Source of the DNA: Pseudocolwellia agarivorans
GTDB lineage: Bacteria; Pseudomonadota; Gammaproteobacteria; Enterobacterales; Alteromonadaceae
Assembly (NCBI RefSeq): GCF_002000085.1
Contig: NZ_MUZU01000014.1
Location: 18,357 to 82,356 of the forward strand
DNA: 64,000 nucleotides
Direction: 5' to 3'
Below, one piece after another: positions 46,729-57,718 of the stretch (its first letter is position 1; each line of letters opens with the position of its first letter). The translations under genes and the position numbers were made by a program. The notes below the pieces were generated by a model. That model was not told the origin of the DNA. It saw only the letters and a list, made by a program, of their open reading frames with translations, and did no database searches.

Positions 46729-48240
46729 TTAAATTAAACTTTTTCGTTGATTCGAGGGTGGAATTGATAATGACTCTCTATATTTTGCTACGGTACGACG
46801 AGCCACTTGAATGCCTTGCTCGGCGAGTATTTCTGCCATTTTATTATCACTTAAGGGTTTGGCAGGGATTTCAGCAGCGACAAGCTTTTTGATGAGCTCT
46901 CTGATTGCTGTTGAAGAACAATCTCCGCCATTTTCTGTACTAACATGGCTGGAGAAGAAATATTTAAGTTCAAATATGCCTCTTGGCGTATGCATATATT
47001 TTTGTGTTGTTACACGAGAAATAGTCGATTCATGCATTTCTACCGCTTCTGCAATATCGTTTAATACCATAGGTCGCATAGATTCAGGACCGTGTTCAAA
47101 AAAACCTTGCTGGCGTTGAACAATACAATTCGATACTTTTAAAAGTGTTTCGTTTCTACTTTCTAAACTTTTAATAAACCATTTAGCTTCTTGTAAATTA
47201 GAGCGTATAAATTGTGTATCGTTTGTTGACTTCATAGTACGTGTCATTGCTGCATATTGTTGGTTTACAGATAGCTTAGGTGCTGTATCTGGATTCAACT
47301 CAACTACCCAACGGCCATTTTTCTTTTCCACTGATACATCAGGGATAACGTATTGATCTTCACCTTTGACAACACTATCGCCAGGGCGAGGATCTAATGA
47401 TTGAATTAAACGAAGCACTTCACGCAACTGATCTTCTTTTAAACGCGTTTTACGCATTAACTGGCGGTAATCTCTATTACCCAGTAGATCGATATAATCT
47501 TTAACAACTTGCTTGGCTTCTTTTAACCAAGGTGTCGCTAGATCAAATTGATTTAATTGAATAAGTAAACAATCTGAAACAGAACGAGCACCAACTCCTA
47601 CGGGGTCAAATACGTTAATTCTTTTTAGTACGGCTTGTATTTCATCTAATTCAACGCCTTCAATGCCAACACAATCTAAAATATCTTCACAGGAAACAGT
47701 TAAATACCCAGATTCATCTATGGCTTCAATAATCGCAATGGCTATGGTTTTATCGGTGTCACTAAAAGGTGTTAATTCCATTTGCCATAAAAGGTGATCT
47801 TGCAGAGAGTCTTTAGTTTCGCCTTGATAGGTGTAATCTTCAGAAGGGGAGCTAATACTACCTGTATTAGATACACCAGCACTGTAGCTTTCATCCCATG
47901 TGGTATCCATGTTTAACTCTTCAGGGATATCTGTCTTTTCCATGGCTTCTGTGGTTGACATTTCATCTATGGTCGGGGAAGAGTCTTCGGTGCCATCTGT
48001 TTTTTTTGTGTCTGTTTCTTTTGTCGCATTTGCTGAAAATGCATCTTCTAAATTATTAATTGATTCATCTTGGCTACTAGAAGGGCTTTCATCAACTTCA
48101 AGCAAAGGATTACTCTCCAATGCTTCTTGAATTTCTTGTTGTAAATCCAACGTAGAGAGCTGCAACAGCTTGATAGCTTGTTGCAACTGCGGTGTCATCG
48201 TTAGATGTTGTCCGATACGGAGTTGTAAAGAAGGGCGCAT
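46729..48240 (-). CDS. rpoN: RNA polymerase sigma-54 factor RpoN
   Basis: A 503-residue sigma-54 factor. It has a Gln/Leu-rich activator-interacting region I (about 1-50: [12 protein letters not shown]), an acidic region II (about 50-130), a core-binding region, a helix-turn-helix, and the RpoN box [10 protein letters not shown] near residue 485. It needs an AAA+ activator such as NtrC; none is in the window. It follows lptB at 77 bases and leads the nitrogen-PTS run. Confidence 0.96.
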   Translation of the reverse strand: MRPSLQLRIGQHLTMTPQLQQAIKLLQLSTLDLQQEIQEALESNPLLEVDESPSSSQDESINNLEDAFSANATKETDTKKTDGTEDSSPTIDEMSTTEAMEKTDIPEELNMDTTWDESYSAGVSNTGSISSPSEDYTYQGETKDSLQDHLLWQMELTPFSDTDKTIAIAIIEAIDESGYLTVSCEDILDCVGIEGVELDEIQAVLKRINVFDPVGVGARSVSDCLLIQLNQFDLATPWLKEAKQVVKDYIDLLGNRDYRQLMRKTRLKEDQLREVLRLIQSLDPRPGDSVVKGEDQYVIPDVSVEKKNGRWVVELNPDTAPKLSVNQQYAAMTRTMKSTNDTQFIRSNLQEAKWFIKSLESRNETLLKVSNCIVQRQQGFFEHGPESMRPMVLNDIAEAVEMHESTISRVTTQKYMHTPRGIFELKYFFSSHVSTENGGDCSSTAIRELIKKLVAAEIPAKPLSDNKMAEILAEQGIQVARRTVAKYRESLSIPPSNQRKSLI

Positions 48241-48317
48241 CTACGTATTTTTTATCCTATTCATTAATAATACAAAACGATAAAACAATATAAATATTGT
48301 TGACTGCTTATAGATAA

Positions 48318-49049
48318 CTATAGCGTAAATTGTTCACCAAGGTATACATCTCTTACATGTTGATTGGAAAGTATTTCTTCAGAGGTACCTTCAGCGATCA
48401 ACTCACCATGACTTACAATATACGCGTGCTCGCAAACATCGAGTGTTTCTCGAACGTTATGGTCTGTAATTAATATACCTATACCACGTTGCTTTAAGTG
48501 GATAATAATTTTTTTTATGTCGCCTACGGATATAGGGTCTACGCCAGCAAAGGGCTCATCTAACAATATAAATTTTGGATCGGCGGCGAGCGCTCTAGCT
48601 ATTTCAACTCTTCTACGTTCTCCGCCAGATAAACTCATACCCAAATTATCTTTAATATGGCCAATATTAAATTCTTCTAGTAAGTGTTCTAATTTTTCTT
48701 CTCGTTCAATATCATTTAAACCTTTTTGGGTTTGTAATATGGCCATAATGTTATCGTATACGCTTAGCTTTCTAAAAATTGAAGCTTCTTGTGGTAAATA
48801 CCCAATACCTTTTCTAGCACGTTCATGCATAGGTAATAGCGTTACGTCTTCGTCGTTAAGAATAATAGAGCCTTCATCGTTAGGAACAAGGCCTACAATC
48901 ATATAAAAAGACGTGGTTTTACCTGCGCCATTAGGACCCAATAAGCCTACTATTTGCCCTGCGTTGACTTTAAGACCTACATTTTTTACAACTTTACGAC
49001 CTTTGTAGGACTTAGCTAGGCCCTGCGCTAATAACGTTGAAGTAGTCAT
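48318..49049 (-). CDS. lptB: LPS export ABC transporter ATP-binding protein LptB
   Basis: 243 residues: Walker [10 protein letters not shown] (about 38-46), signature L-S-G-G-E-R-R-R (about 140-147), Walker [11 protein letters not shown] and the switch His in T-D-H-N-V. LptB2 drives LptF/LptG to extract LPS from the inner membrane; lptFG are not in the window. It begins three bases after lptA. Confidence 0.96.
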   Translation of the reverse strand: MTTSTLLAQGLAKSYKGRKVVKNVGLKVNAGQIVGLLGPNGAGKTTSFYMIVGLVPNDEGSIILNDEDVTLLPMHERARKGIGYLPQEASIFRKLSVYDNIMAILQTQKGLNDIEREEKLEHLLEEFNIGHIKDNLGMSLSGGERRRVEIARALAADPKFILLDEPFAGVDPISVGDIKKIIIHLKQRGIGILITDHNVRETLDVCEHAYIVSHGELIAEGTSEEILSNQHVRDVYLGEQFTL

Positions 49050-49052
49050 GAG

Positions 49053-49592
49053 TTATTGAATGTCCTGAGATAAAGTGGGTTTTGATTTTTCTTTGGGTTG
49101 AATAACCGTTTTTACTTTATCGTTTTCATTACTTTCGGCGTTAACGTATTCTGTTTCTGAGTTATAGGTTATTTTACTGCCGCTTACTTCACTGCCATCC
49201 TGTTTAAGTAGTGCTTGTCCGGAGATAGTTACGGTATTTAATGAGGGCTCGTATCTGATCTCGTTAGCTTGTAGGTTAATAGGTTTACCGTCTTCAAGTG
49301 TTTGCTCAAATGTTGCTGGTTTGCCTTTAGCTATATAGGTTTTTTCACCTGTATTTGCATCTGTAATAACTTGTACTAGGTCAGCCTTGATGATCAATGT
49401 GCCTTGTTGAATAACCACATTATCAATATAGCTAAATATTTTGTTTTTAAGATCAGCCGATTGTCTGCTGGCATCAATGCTTAACTCTTGATTTAGATCG
49501 ACTTTTTTAGCTAAAGCACTGGTGCTTGCTAATGACGATAGTAAAAGCAGTAATAAGCTATTTTTTAATTTTTTTGTAAATTGTTTGCACAT
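49053..49592 (-). CDS. lptA: LPS transport periplasmic protein LptA
   Basis: 179 residues with a signal peptide (Leu-rich core, cleavage near A-L-A-K) and an OstA-like beta-jellyroll (about 30-160) that forms the periplasmic bridge for LPS from LptC to LptD. The start overlaps the end of lptC by 35 bases, which indicates translational coupling. The C-terminal tail is polar and Lys/Gln-rich. Confidence 0.92.
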   Translation of the reverse strand: MCKQFTKKLKNSLLLLLLSSLASTSALAKKVDLNQELSIDASRQSADLKNKIFSYIDNVVIQQGTLIIKADLVQVITDANTGEKTYIAKGKPATFEQTLEDGKPINLQANEIRYEPSLNTVTISGQALLKQDGSEVSGSKITYNSETEYVNAESNENDKVKTVIQPKEKSKPTLSQDIQ

Positions 49593-50124
49593 GTTCGGTC
49601 AGTGTCATCTGTTTGGTGTTTATATTAACAATGAGTCCAGAGCCATACATAGTAAAGCCGTTACCTAAAACGACTATAGCTTGCTCGGAACTAAGAATAT
49701 TTGTATTTAAATCTAATTCAATGGATTTACCATGAATTTCTTGTATTAAGCTCTCAGGATCTGTTGTCTCTAACTTTACTCTGTTTTTTAAACTTACGCG
49801 GTTATTTTTAAACAGTGTGCCTTCTTTTGAGCTTATTTTCCATGGAACATTTTTATTTTCTGGATATAAAGTTAAGCTCGGAAATTCAAAGTGAGTGACT
49901 TCTATATCTGAATAGTGTTCCATTCTCTGGGCATCTATTATATGAGTCAATCCGCCTTTATTATTGAAGGTATTACTTTTTAAAGATTCAGCAATAAAAT
50001 CTGGTGTTAATTCTGTATCAACACTTTCTGTTATTTGCTCTTTTGATTGTAACCACTCCACTAAGCCATAGGCTATGCCAGCGAGTAATAAAGCAAAGAA
50101 AGCTAAGCTATAAAGCCGTGTCAT
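49558..50124 (-). CDS. lptC: LPS export protein LptC
   Basis: 188 residues: one N-terminal membrane helix (about 5-22) and a periplasmic jellyroll domain (about 45-180) with the family segment Y-S-D-I-E-V-T-H-F and T-L-Y-P-E. It receives LPS from LptB2FG and passes it to LptA. It overlaps kdsC by four bases at its start (ATGA-type junction) and lptA by 35 at its end. Confidence 0.9.
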   Translation of the reverse strand: MTRLYSLAFFALLLAGIAYGLVEWLQSKEQITESVDTELTPDFIAESLKSNTFNNKGGLTHIIDAQRMEHYSDIEVTHFEFPSLTLYPENKNVPWKISSKEGTLFKNNRVSLKNRVKLETTDPESLIQEIHGKSIELDLNTNILSSEQAIVVLGNGFTMYGSGLIVNINTKQMTLTEHVQTIYKKIKK

Positions 50125-50666
50125 ATACTTGCGCCAGTAGCATGTTCAAGTGTTTTTTGAGTTTGCATTATTAAATCACATACTTCACGAACAGCGCCAA
50201 AGCCACCTTTAGTAAAGGTTATATAATTGGCAAGTTGTAATATTTGAGGGTGAGCATCGTTTACCGCAATACTTAAGCCAACATAAGCCATACATTCATA
50301 ATCAGGCATATCGTCACCAATATAGGCGACCTGCTCCGGAGAACAATTGATTTGAGCTAGTATTTCTTTTAATGCAGGCAGCTTATTTTCTTGGCCTTGA
50401 ACAATATGTTTTACATTGAGAGCTGTCATTCTTGTTTTTACTATATTTGATTGTCGGCCAGTAATTACGGCAACATCAACACCACTTGCACCTAATGCTT
50501 TTATGCCGTAGCCGTCTTTTGTATGAAAAGCTTTGAGCTCTTCGCCATTGTTTCCTAAATATATTCGGCCATCTGAAAATACGCCGTCGATATCACAAAT
50601 AAAGAGTTTTATGTGTTTAGCTTTGTCTAGAACCGCTTGTTCGACATTGCCGTAAAGTGTATTCAT
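50121..50666 (-). CDS. kdsC: 3-deoxy-manno-octulosonate-8-phosphate phosphatase KdsC
   Basis: A 181-residue HAD-family phosphatase that releases Kdo from Kdo-8-phosphate. Catalytic motif I is D-I-D-G-V-F-S-D-G with the two Asp residues, motif II is I-T-G-R, and motif IV is I-G-D-D-M-P-D. It directly abuts kdsD and overlaps lptC, so Kdo synthesis and LPS transport are co-expressed. Confidence 0.95.
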   Translation of the reverse strand: MNTLYGNVEQAVLDKAKHIKLFICDIDGVFSDGRIYLGNNGEELKAFHTKDGYGIKALGASGVDVAVITGRQSNIVKTRMTALNVKHIVQGQENKLPALKEILAQINCSPEQVAYIGDDMPDYECMAYVGLSIAVNDAHPQILQLANYITFTKGGFGAVREVCDLIMQTQKTLEHATGASI

Positions 50667-51629
50667 TTAAATGATCCCTGATTTTAGAAGGTCATGCATA
50701 TTCATCGCACCTATAGGGGTATTATGCTCATTAACAATGATAAGACCATTAATCTTTTTGTCTTCCATTACTTTTAATGCTTCAGCGGCTAACATATCAG
50801 CAGGGGCTACTGTCGGATTCTTCGTCATTACACTGGTAATATCGTCTTGATGAATATCTACTTTTTGATCTAATATTCTACGTAAATCGCCGTCAGTAAA
50901 TAAGCCAACCAGCTTGTTGTTATCAACAATAGCCGTCATACCTAAACCCTTTAACGACATTTCAACGAGTGCATCTTTAATTTTTGCAGTGCTTTGTACG
51001 ACCGGAACTCGCTCATTGCTATGCATTACGTCAGATAATCTTAGTAATAATCTTTTACCTAAACTGCCCCCAGGATGGGACAATGCGAAATCGTCAGCAG
51101 TAAAACCTCTCGCGTTAAGTAAGGCTACAGCTAAAGCATCGCCCATTACTAAAGTGGCAGTGGTACTTGATGTGGGCGTTAATCCTAAAGGACAAGCTTC
51201 TTGAGAAACTTTAATGCAAATGTGTGTGTCAGCTATATCCGCTAACGTTGAATTTGCATTGCCGGTCATGGCAATTAATTTGCTGCCCATACGTTTAATT
51301 ACAGGCACTATGGATAAAACTTCAGCGGTTTCACCTGAGTTAGATATGGTTAGCACTACATCATCTTGCCTGATCATACCTAAATCACCATGACTTGCTT
51401 CACCAGGATGAACAAAAAAAGCGGGTGTTCCTGTACTGGCTAATGTGGCGGCTATTTTTCCACCAATATGGCCAGACTTTCCCATACCAATAACAATAAC
51501 TCGTCCTGTACAGTTAAACATTAACTGACAAGCTAATTCAAAATCATCGTTTATATATTGTTTAATATCTTCGATGGCTTGTTTTTCAATATCAATAACA
51601 TTGAGAGCCAGTTGTTTAAATTGTTTCAT
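50667..51629 (-). CDS. kdsD: arabinose-5-phosphate isomerase KdsD
   Basis: 320 residues: an N-terminal SIS sugar-isomerase domain (about 35-170: G-M-G-K-S-G-H-I-G and H-P-G-E-A-S-H-G-D-L-G-M) and two CBS domains (about 205-320). It interconverts ribulose-5-P and arabinose-5-P, the first step of Kdo synthesis. It lies between yrbG and kdsC, the standard order. Confidence 0.95.
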   Translation of the reverse strand: MKQFKQLALNVIDIEKQAIEDIKQYINDDFELACQLMFNCTGRVIVIGMGKSGHIGGKIAATLASTGTPAFFVHPGEASHGDLGMIRQDDVVLTISNSGETAEVLSIVPVIKRMGSKLIAMTGNANSTLADIADTHICIKVSQEACPLGLTPTSSTTATLVMGDALAVALLNARGFTADDFALSHPGGSLGKRLLLRLSDVMHSNERVPVVQSTAKIKDALVEMSLKGLGMTAIVDNNKLVGLFTDGDLRRILDQKVDIHQDDITSVMTKNPTVAPADMLAAEALKVMEDKKINGLIIVNEHNTPIGAMNMHDLLKSGII

Positions 51630-51648
51630 GGAAATGATCTCGTTAATT

Positions 51649-52629
51649 TTATTTTAATGGCGAGAAAAGTAATATTTGATACGCAATAAAAATACCCAGT
51701 AAAAGTAAGCCTTTGAGACGTGTTATTCTGAAATTACCTAATTTACGAGTAAAACAAATAACAAAGAGCAGTAACGTAACTCCTAACATAATAGGTGCAT
51801 CACGCGTTGCTGCTTTTTCATCAATATCACCCGGAGCTATCAATCCGGTTAATGATAATACCGCCAATATGTTAAATATATTGGATCCTATAATATTACC
51901 TAAAGCTAAATCATCTTCTTTTTTAACGATACTAGCAATACTCGCAGCAAGCTCAGGTAAGCTTGTACCTATTGCAACAATTGTTAAACCAATAACTAAG
52001 TCACTTATGCCAAAAGAGCGTGCAATAAATTCAGCAGAATCTATTAAATAAGAAGCACTTACAGGAAGTAATATTATTCCAATAATCAACCAAAGTACCG
52101 ACATCCCGGTACTTACTGGATCAGGAACATCGCTTTCAGCGCCTAAAATTAAAGGGTCATCTACAGGAGCTGTTTTAGCTCTTCTTAATGTAATAACAAG
52201 TAGTGTAATAATATAGGCGAAAAAACCAATAATAAGAATTAAGCCTTCAATAAAGCTAAAGTGATAATCTGCCAGCATCCAATAGGCTAATGCTGTAACC
52301 GCTAGAATAAGTGGAATTTCACGTTTTACGGTACTTGAAGAGACGGTTAATGGTTGGAGTAGTGCCGTGATACCTAAAACAAGGGCGATATTAGTTATAT
52401 TAGAGCCTATAGCATTACCAATGGCTGTATTGGGATTACCTTGAAGTGATGCTGTGGCGGCAACCATCATTTCTGGAGCTGATGATCCCATAGCAACGAT
52501 AGTTAATCCTATTATCATTGGAGAAATTCCTAAATTTCTCGCAAGTGAAGAAGCACCAAATACAAATTTATCTGCACTCCATACCAATACAACAAGTGCT
52601 ACTAGTAAAATTAAAACTTGAATGAACAT
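51649..52629 (-). CDS. yrbG: YrbG-type Ca2+/Na+ (CaCA family) antiporter
   Basis: A 326-residue cation exchanger with about ten membrane helices in two inverted halves. Both alpha repeats are clear: G-S-S-A-P-E-M-M-V-A (with G-N-A-I-G-S-N-I) and G-T-S-L-P-E-L-A-A-S (with G-N-I-I-G-S-N-I-F-N). It leads the kdsD-kdsC-lptCAB run. Its link to LPS synthesis is positional only; the ion specificity is inferred. Confidence 0.9.
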   Translation of the reverse strand: MFIQVLILLVALVVLVWSADKFVFGASSLARNLGISPMIIGLTIVAMGSSAPEMMVAATASLQGNPNTAIGNAIGSNITNIALVLGITALLQPLTVSSSTVKREIPLILAVTALAYWMLADYHFSFIEGLILIIGFFAYIITLLVITLRRAKTAPVDDPLILGAESDVPDPVSTGMSVLWLIIGIILLPVSASYLIDSAEFIARSFGISDLVIGLTIVAIGTSLPELAASIASIVKKEDDLALGNIIGSNIFNILAVLSLTGLIAPGDIDEKAATRDAPIMLGVTLLLFVICFTRKLGNFRITRLKGLLLLGIFIAYQILLFSPLK

Positions 52630-52844
52630 TAACGACTCCTATCAGTTAAGGTAAATTGTCGCTGGTTGAGGACAAAATAAAAAGAAGTTTTATCAAAACC
52701 GATAGAAAAATTTTAATTATGCTCATTGATTAATCAATTTTTAACCAAATACTAATGAATACGATGTAAACAATCGATGTATTTAAAAATTCAGCTAAGA
52801 GGTTCTTACAATTTTTTACACTTATGGACGTTTCCTAACGTTCT

Positions 52845-52873
52845 TTGAACACATTTAATCACTAATTTCTAAT
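52845..52873 (+). promoter_or_regulatory. possible mla operon promoter
   Basis: TTGAAC (52845-52850), a 17-base spacer and TCTAAT (52868-52873) form a reasonable sigma-70 promoter 55 bases ahead of mlaF. The rest of the 300-base yrbG-mlaF divergent region is AT-rich with no gene. Confidence 0.35.
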
Positions 52874-52928
52874 GAAGTATTTAGCGTGCTGGGTTAGAAT
52901 TCTTTCGTACTTAAACTAATTTACAGTG

Positions 52929-53747
52929 ATGTCCTTTAATAATATGCCAGATAATCTTGTTGATATTAAAAATATGTCTTTTAGGCGCGATGAACGTGTT
53001 ATTTACGATGACATTAGTTTATCTATTCCTAAAGGAAAAGTAACGGCTATCATGGGGCCAAGTGGAATTGGTAAAACGACCTTATTAAGATTGATTGGCG
53101 GACAGTTAAAACCACAATCAGGCAGTATTATATTCAAGGGGCAAGATATCCCTACACTGGGTCGTAATGATTTATACGAACTACGCAAAAGTATGAGTAT
53201 GCTTTTTCAAAGTGGTGCACTTTTTACCGATATGTCCGTGTACGACAATATCGCTTTCCCTATTCGTGAACACACCAGTTTATCTGAAAAACTGATCGAA
53301 AAAATAGTATTAATGAAGTTAGAGGCAGTTGGCTTACGCGGTGCTCGTCATTTAAACCCTAACGAATTATCAGGCGGTATGGCTAGAAGAGCTGCTTTAG
53401 CACGCGCTATAGCACTAGATCCAGAATTAATACTTTATGATGAACCTTTTGCTGGGCAAGACCCTATCTCTATGGGCGTTATTGTTCGATTAATTAGCGC
53501 TTTAAATGATGCATTAGGGCTAACTTCTGTAGTTGTTTCACATGATGTACCTGAAGTGATGAGTATTGCGGATTATATTTATATTATTGCAGAACAAAAA
53601 ATTATTGGGCAAGGAACACCTGAAGAAATATCAGCGCAAACGTCTCCTTTAGTTCAACAGTTTATTAAAGGTGAGTCTGACGGACCTGTTCCATTTCATT
53701 ATGCTGCCCCTTCTTACCACGATGAATTAATAGGTAAGGGAGCTTGA
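52929..53747 (+). CDS. mlaF: phospholipid-trafficking ABC ATPase MlaF
   Basis: About 272 residues: Walker [10 protein letters not shown], signature L-S-G-G-M-A-R-R, Walker [11 protein letters not shown] and the H-loop in S-H-D-V. MlaF powers phospholipid movement between outer and inner membrane. GTG 52926, ATG 52929 and ATG 52944 are all in frame and none has a strong ribosome-binding site, so the start is uncertain by a few codons. First gene of mlaFEDCB. Confidence 0.95.
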   Translation: MSFNNMPDNLVDIKNMSFRRDERVIYDDISLSIPKGKVTAIMGPSGIGKTTLLRLIGGQLKPQSGSIIFKGQDIPTLGRNDLYELRKSMSMLFQSGALFTDMSVYDNIAFPIREHTSLSEKLIEKIVLMKLEAVGLRGARHLNPNELSGGMARRAALARAIALDPELILYDEPFAGQDPISMGVIVRLISALNDALGLTSVVVSHDVPEVMSIADYIYIIAEQKIIGQGTPEEISAQTSPLVQQFIKGESDGPVPFHYAAPSYHDELIGKGA

Positions 53748-53749
53748 AA

Positions 53750-54526
53750 ATGAACTTTATTCAATTATTAGGTCGCAAAGTGATCAATCGATTAATTGGC
53801 TTGGGTAAAGCCATTATGTTGCTTGGTTCAGCTTTGGTTCATATTCCTAATGTTAGAAAGGGAACACCATTATTAATTAATCAGCTCTATGCAGTAGGTG
53901 TACAATCATTAATTATTGTGATGGTGTCAGGTTTATTTATTGGTATGGTGCTCGCCTTACAAGGTTACACCATACTTGTAGGTTATGGTGCTGAAGCTAG
54001 CTTGGGTCCTATGGTAGCATTATCTTTATTAAGAGAATTAGGGCCTGTAGTAGCAGCGCTTTTATTCGCAGGTAGAGCAGGTTCTGCTTTAACCGCAGAA
54101 ATAGGTCTGATGAAAGCAACAGAGCAGCTTTCTAGTTTAGAAATGATGGCTATAGACCCTTTAAGACGAGTGATAGCACCTAGATTTTGGGCTGGTTTTA
54201 TTAGTTTACCTTTATTAGCCGCTATTTTTTCAGCTGTAGGTATTTTAGGTGCACACCTTGTAGGTGTTGATTGGCTTGGTGTCGATGGCGGTACCTTTTG
54301 GTCTGTTATGCAATCGCAAGTGGATTTTAGTAAAGACATTATGAATGGAGTTATAAAAAGTTTATGTTTTGCTTTTGTTGTAACATGGATTGCTGTTTAT
54401 AAAGGGTATGAATGTATACCTACGTCAGAAGGTATAGCTAAGGCGACAACTCAAACCGTTGTGCAGTCATCATTACTTGTTTTAGCGTTAGATTTTGTAT
54501 TAACCGCATTAATGTTTACTAAGTAA
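53750..54526 (+). CDS. mlaE: phospholipid-trafficking permease MlaE
   Basis: About 258 residues, with the MlaE/YrbE permease fold and hydrophobic helices with [19 protein letters not shown] and E-I-G-L-M. The ATG at 53750 sits seven bases after AAGGGAG, which is inside the end of mlaF. The in-frame TTG at 53744 is too close to that site to be the start. Confidence 0.95.
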   Translation: MNFIQLLGRKVINRLIGLGKAIMLLGSALVHIPNVRKGTPLLINQLYAVGVQSLIIVMVSGLFIGMVLALQGYTILVGYGAEASLGPMVALSLLRELGPVVAALLFAGRAGSALTAEIGLMKATEQLSSLEMMAIDPLRRVIAPRFWAGFISLPLLAAIFSAVGILGAHLVGVDWLGVDGGTFWSVMQSQVDFSKDIMNGVIKSLCFAFVVTWIAVYKGYECIPTSEGIAKATTQTVVQSSLLVLALDFVLTALMFTK

Positions 54527-54579
54527 TTTTATCTAGTATTCATAACGTATTTAAATTTTATTATTGGTTGGTGAAAGGC

Positions 54580-55047
54580 ATGTTGTCTAAAAAAATTGAA
54601 TTAATGGTTGGGCTTTTCGCAGCTCTGGGTATTGCGGCTTTATTGATGTTGTCATTAAAGGTTGCAGATAGCGGTATTTCCGGCAGTGGGGAAACATATC
54701 AACTGTATGCCAAGTTTGACAATATAGGTGGTTTAAAAGTTCGTTCACCGATAAAAGTAGGTGGTGTACTTGTTGGGCGCGTGAGTAATATTGCTTTAGA
54801 TGCACAAGATTATACTCCAGTTGTTACGTTAGATATTGATGTTCAATATAACAATTTTTCTGAAGCAACTTCAGTCTCTATTTTAACCGCTGGTTTATTA
54901 GGTGAACAATATATTGGGCTATTGCCTGGGTTTATGGACGAATCAGTAGGTACATTACAATCAGGCGATTTTATTGAAGATACTAAGCCTGCTTTAGTAC
55001 TTGAAGAGCTTATTGGGCAGTTCTTATTTAGCCAAGGAAATGATTAA
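54580..55047 (+). CDS. mlaD: MCE-domain protein MlaD
   Basis: About 155 residues: an N-terminal membrane helix (M-L-S-K-K-I-E-L-M-V-G-L-F) and one MCE domain (about 38-120) with F-D-N-I-G-G-L-K-V-R-S-P-I-K-V-G-G-V-x-V-G-R-V. It forms a hexameric ring on MlaFEB. Upstream in-frame TTG (54568) and GTG (54571) are possible, but the start at 54580 aligns best with known MlaD. Confidence 0.92.
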   Translation: MLSKKIELMVGLFAALGIAALLMLSLKVADSGISGSGETYQLYAKFDNIGGLKVRSPIKVGGVLVGRVSNIALDAQDYTPVVTLDIDVQYNNFSEATSVSILTAGLLGEQYIGLLPGFMDESVGTLQSGDFIEDTKPALVLEELIGQFLFSQGND

Positions 55048-55069
55048 CCTTAATTAAGGTAGGTTTATT

Positions 55070-55768
55070 ATGATTAAAATATTATTAACAGTATTACCTT
55101 TATCAATTACAACATCTTTGATGGCGAAAGAAACACTATCTTTGCCTCAAGAACTAACAACAATTTATAGTCAACCAGCATCAACTGGACGCATAGATAA
55201 AAAAGATCCGTATTTGATGATAGAAAAAGTTGCTAAAAAAACATTTAAACGCTTTGCTAATGAGCAGTCGGCTATTCAAGAAACGCCCAACTTACTAAAA
55301 ACTATAGTGAGTGAAGAGCTAATGCCATATATTGATTACAAATACTCGGCATATAAAGTTATTGGCGCTCAAAACTTTAAACAAACAACAGATAAAGAGC
55401 GTAAGGCATTCGTGCCTGTTTTTAGAGATTACTTAATTGCTTCATATGCGCAAGTTTTTACTTTGTATAAACAGCAGAAAGTCACTTTTGAACCACCTAA
55501 AACATTAACAAATGAAAAAATAGTTTCTGTAAATACAGCCGTTCTCGAGCCAGGCCGAGATCCTATTAATATTTCATTTCGTGTACGTAAAAATAAGAAA
55601 ACGAATGAATGGAAAGCATACGACATGGTTGCCGAAGGTGTTAGCTTACTAGATAGTAAGCAGGCTGAACTTTCTAGCATTATTCGTCAAAAAGGCTTAC
55701 CTCACGTGACGGAAATGTTGAAAGAAAAAAGCAGCAAAGATATTGTTTTTAAAGATGGTAGTAATTAA
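55070..55768 (+). CDS. mlaC: periplasmic phospholipid carrier MlaC
   Basis: A 232-residue exported protein (signal peptide to about residue 19) with the Ttg2/MlaC fold, including D-P-Y-L-M-I-E-K-V-A and F-R-V-R-K-x5-W-K-A-Y-D-M-V-A-E-G-V-S-L-L. It ferries phospholipid between MlaA at the outer membrane and MlaD. It is slightly longer than Escherichia coli MlaC. The stop overlaps the ATG of mlaB by one base. Confidence 0.93.
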   Translation: MIKILLTVLPLSITTSLMAKETLSLPQELTTIYSQPASTGRIDKKDPYLMIEKVAKKTFKRFANEQSAIQETPNLLKTIVSEELMPYIDYKYSAYKVIGAQNFKQTTDKERKAFVPVFRDYLIASYAQVFTLYKQQKVTFEPPKTLTNEKIVSVNTAVLEPGRDPINISFRVRKNKKTNEWKAYDMVAEGVSLLDSKQAELSSIIRQKGLPHVTEMLKEKSSKDIVFKDGSN

Positions 55769-56067
55769 TGGCAATAATTAATTGGTCGTATGAACAAGAT
55801 ATAGCCTCTTTTCAAGGCGAGTTATCAATGAATACTATTGATATTGATTTCGAAAATAAAACGATAAATGCATTTCATAATAAAAGCTTAGTTATTGACT
55901 TAGCCGGTGTTGTTAAAGCAGATACCGCGGGCCTTGCTTGGCTTTTACGTTTAGTAGAAGAAGCAAGAAAAACAAAGTCTGAAATAAGTTTTCACAATAT
56001 ACCGCAAGATTTGTTAAAATTAGCAAAACTAAGCGCGGTTGATTTATTCCTTCCAACCAAAATTTAA
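55768..56067 (+). CDS. mlaB: STAS-domain protein MlaB
   Basis: A 99-residue STAS domain with D-L-A-G-V-x-K-A-D-T-A-G-L-A-W-L-L; the Thr in D-T-A-G matches the key residue of MlaB. It binds MlaF and is needed for MlaFEDB stability. It overlaps mlaC by one base. Confidence 0.88.
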   Translation: MAIINWSYEQDIASFQGELSMNTIDIDFENKTINAFHNKSLVIDLAGVVKADTAGLAWLLRLVEEARKTKSEISFHNIPQDLLKLAKLSAVDLFLPTKI

Positions 56068-56114
56068 TAAAAATGCACCTAACACTATGTTAGTTACATA
56101 CTTAAGGCAGTCCT

Positions 56115-56372
56115 GTGGAAAACTCAGATATAGAAAAATTAATTAATGATGCCGTTAAACTTGATGAACTTCATGTGAAATTTGACGGCTCTCAATGTAA
56201 AGTTATTGCGGTTGCTGATTTTCTTGGTGAATTAAGCCGAGTCAAAAAACAACAAACTATTTATTCGCCTTTATCTAATGCAATTAAAGAAGGTGCTATA
56301 CACGCAGTAACCATAAAAACATTTACCACGACCGAATGGAAGCGTGAAAAAATGTTCAACCTCCCTCTATAA
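56115..56372 (+). CDS. ibaG: BolA-family protein IbaG
   Basis: An 85-residue BolA-like protein, the shorter IbaG type, always found between mlaB and murA. K-A-V-T-I-K-T-F-T-T-x-E-W near the end is typical. It probably binds Fe-S clusters with monothiol glutaredoxin. The start is GTG at 56115. Confidence 0.9.
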   Translation: MENSDIEKLINDAVKLDELHVKFDGSQCKVIAVADFLGELSRVKKQQTIYSPLSNAIKEGAIHAVTIKTFTTTEWKREKMFNLPL

Positions 56373-56384
56373 ATTTAATATTAA

Positions 56385-57656
<1,272 letters not shown>

Positions 57657-57670
57657 TAAGTAGTATTGTC

Positions 57671-57706
57671 ATGTCATTCCACTTATGAATTTAAGTGGAA
57701 TGACAT
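57671..57706. terminator. 15-bp perfect hairpin between murA and degS
   Basis: ATGTCATTCCACTTA (57671-57685), loop TGAATT, TAAGTGGAATGACAT (57692-57706). An unusually long perfect stem between the convergent genes, able to stop transcripts from both sides, though without a clean T run. Confidence 0.75.
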
Positions 57707-57718
57707 TATAAAATAGAT

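Noticed and set aside
48517..48906. 129-codon plus-strand ORF inside lptB
   Set aside because: Antisense shadow of conserved ATPase motifs.
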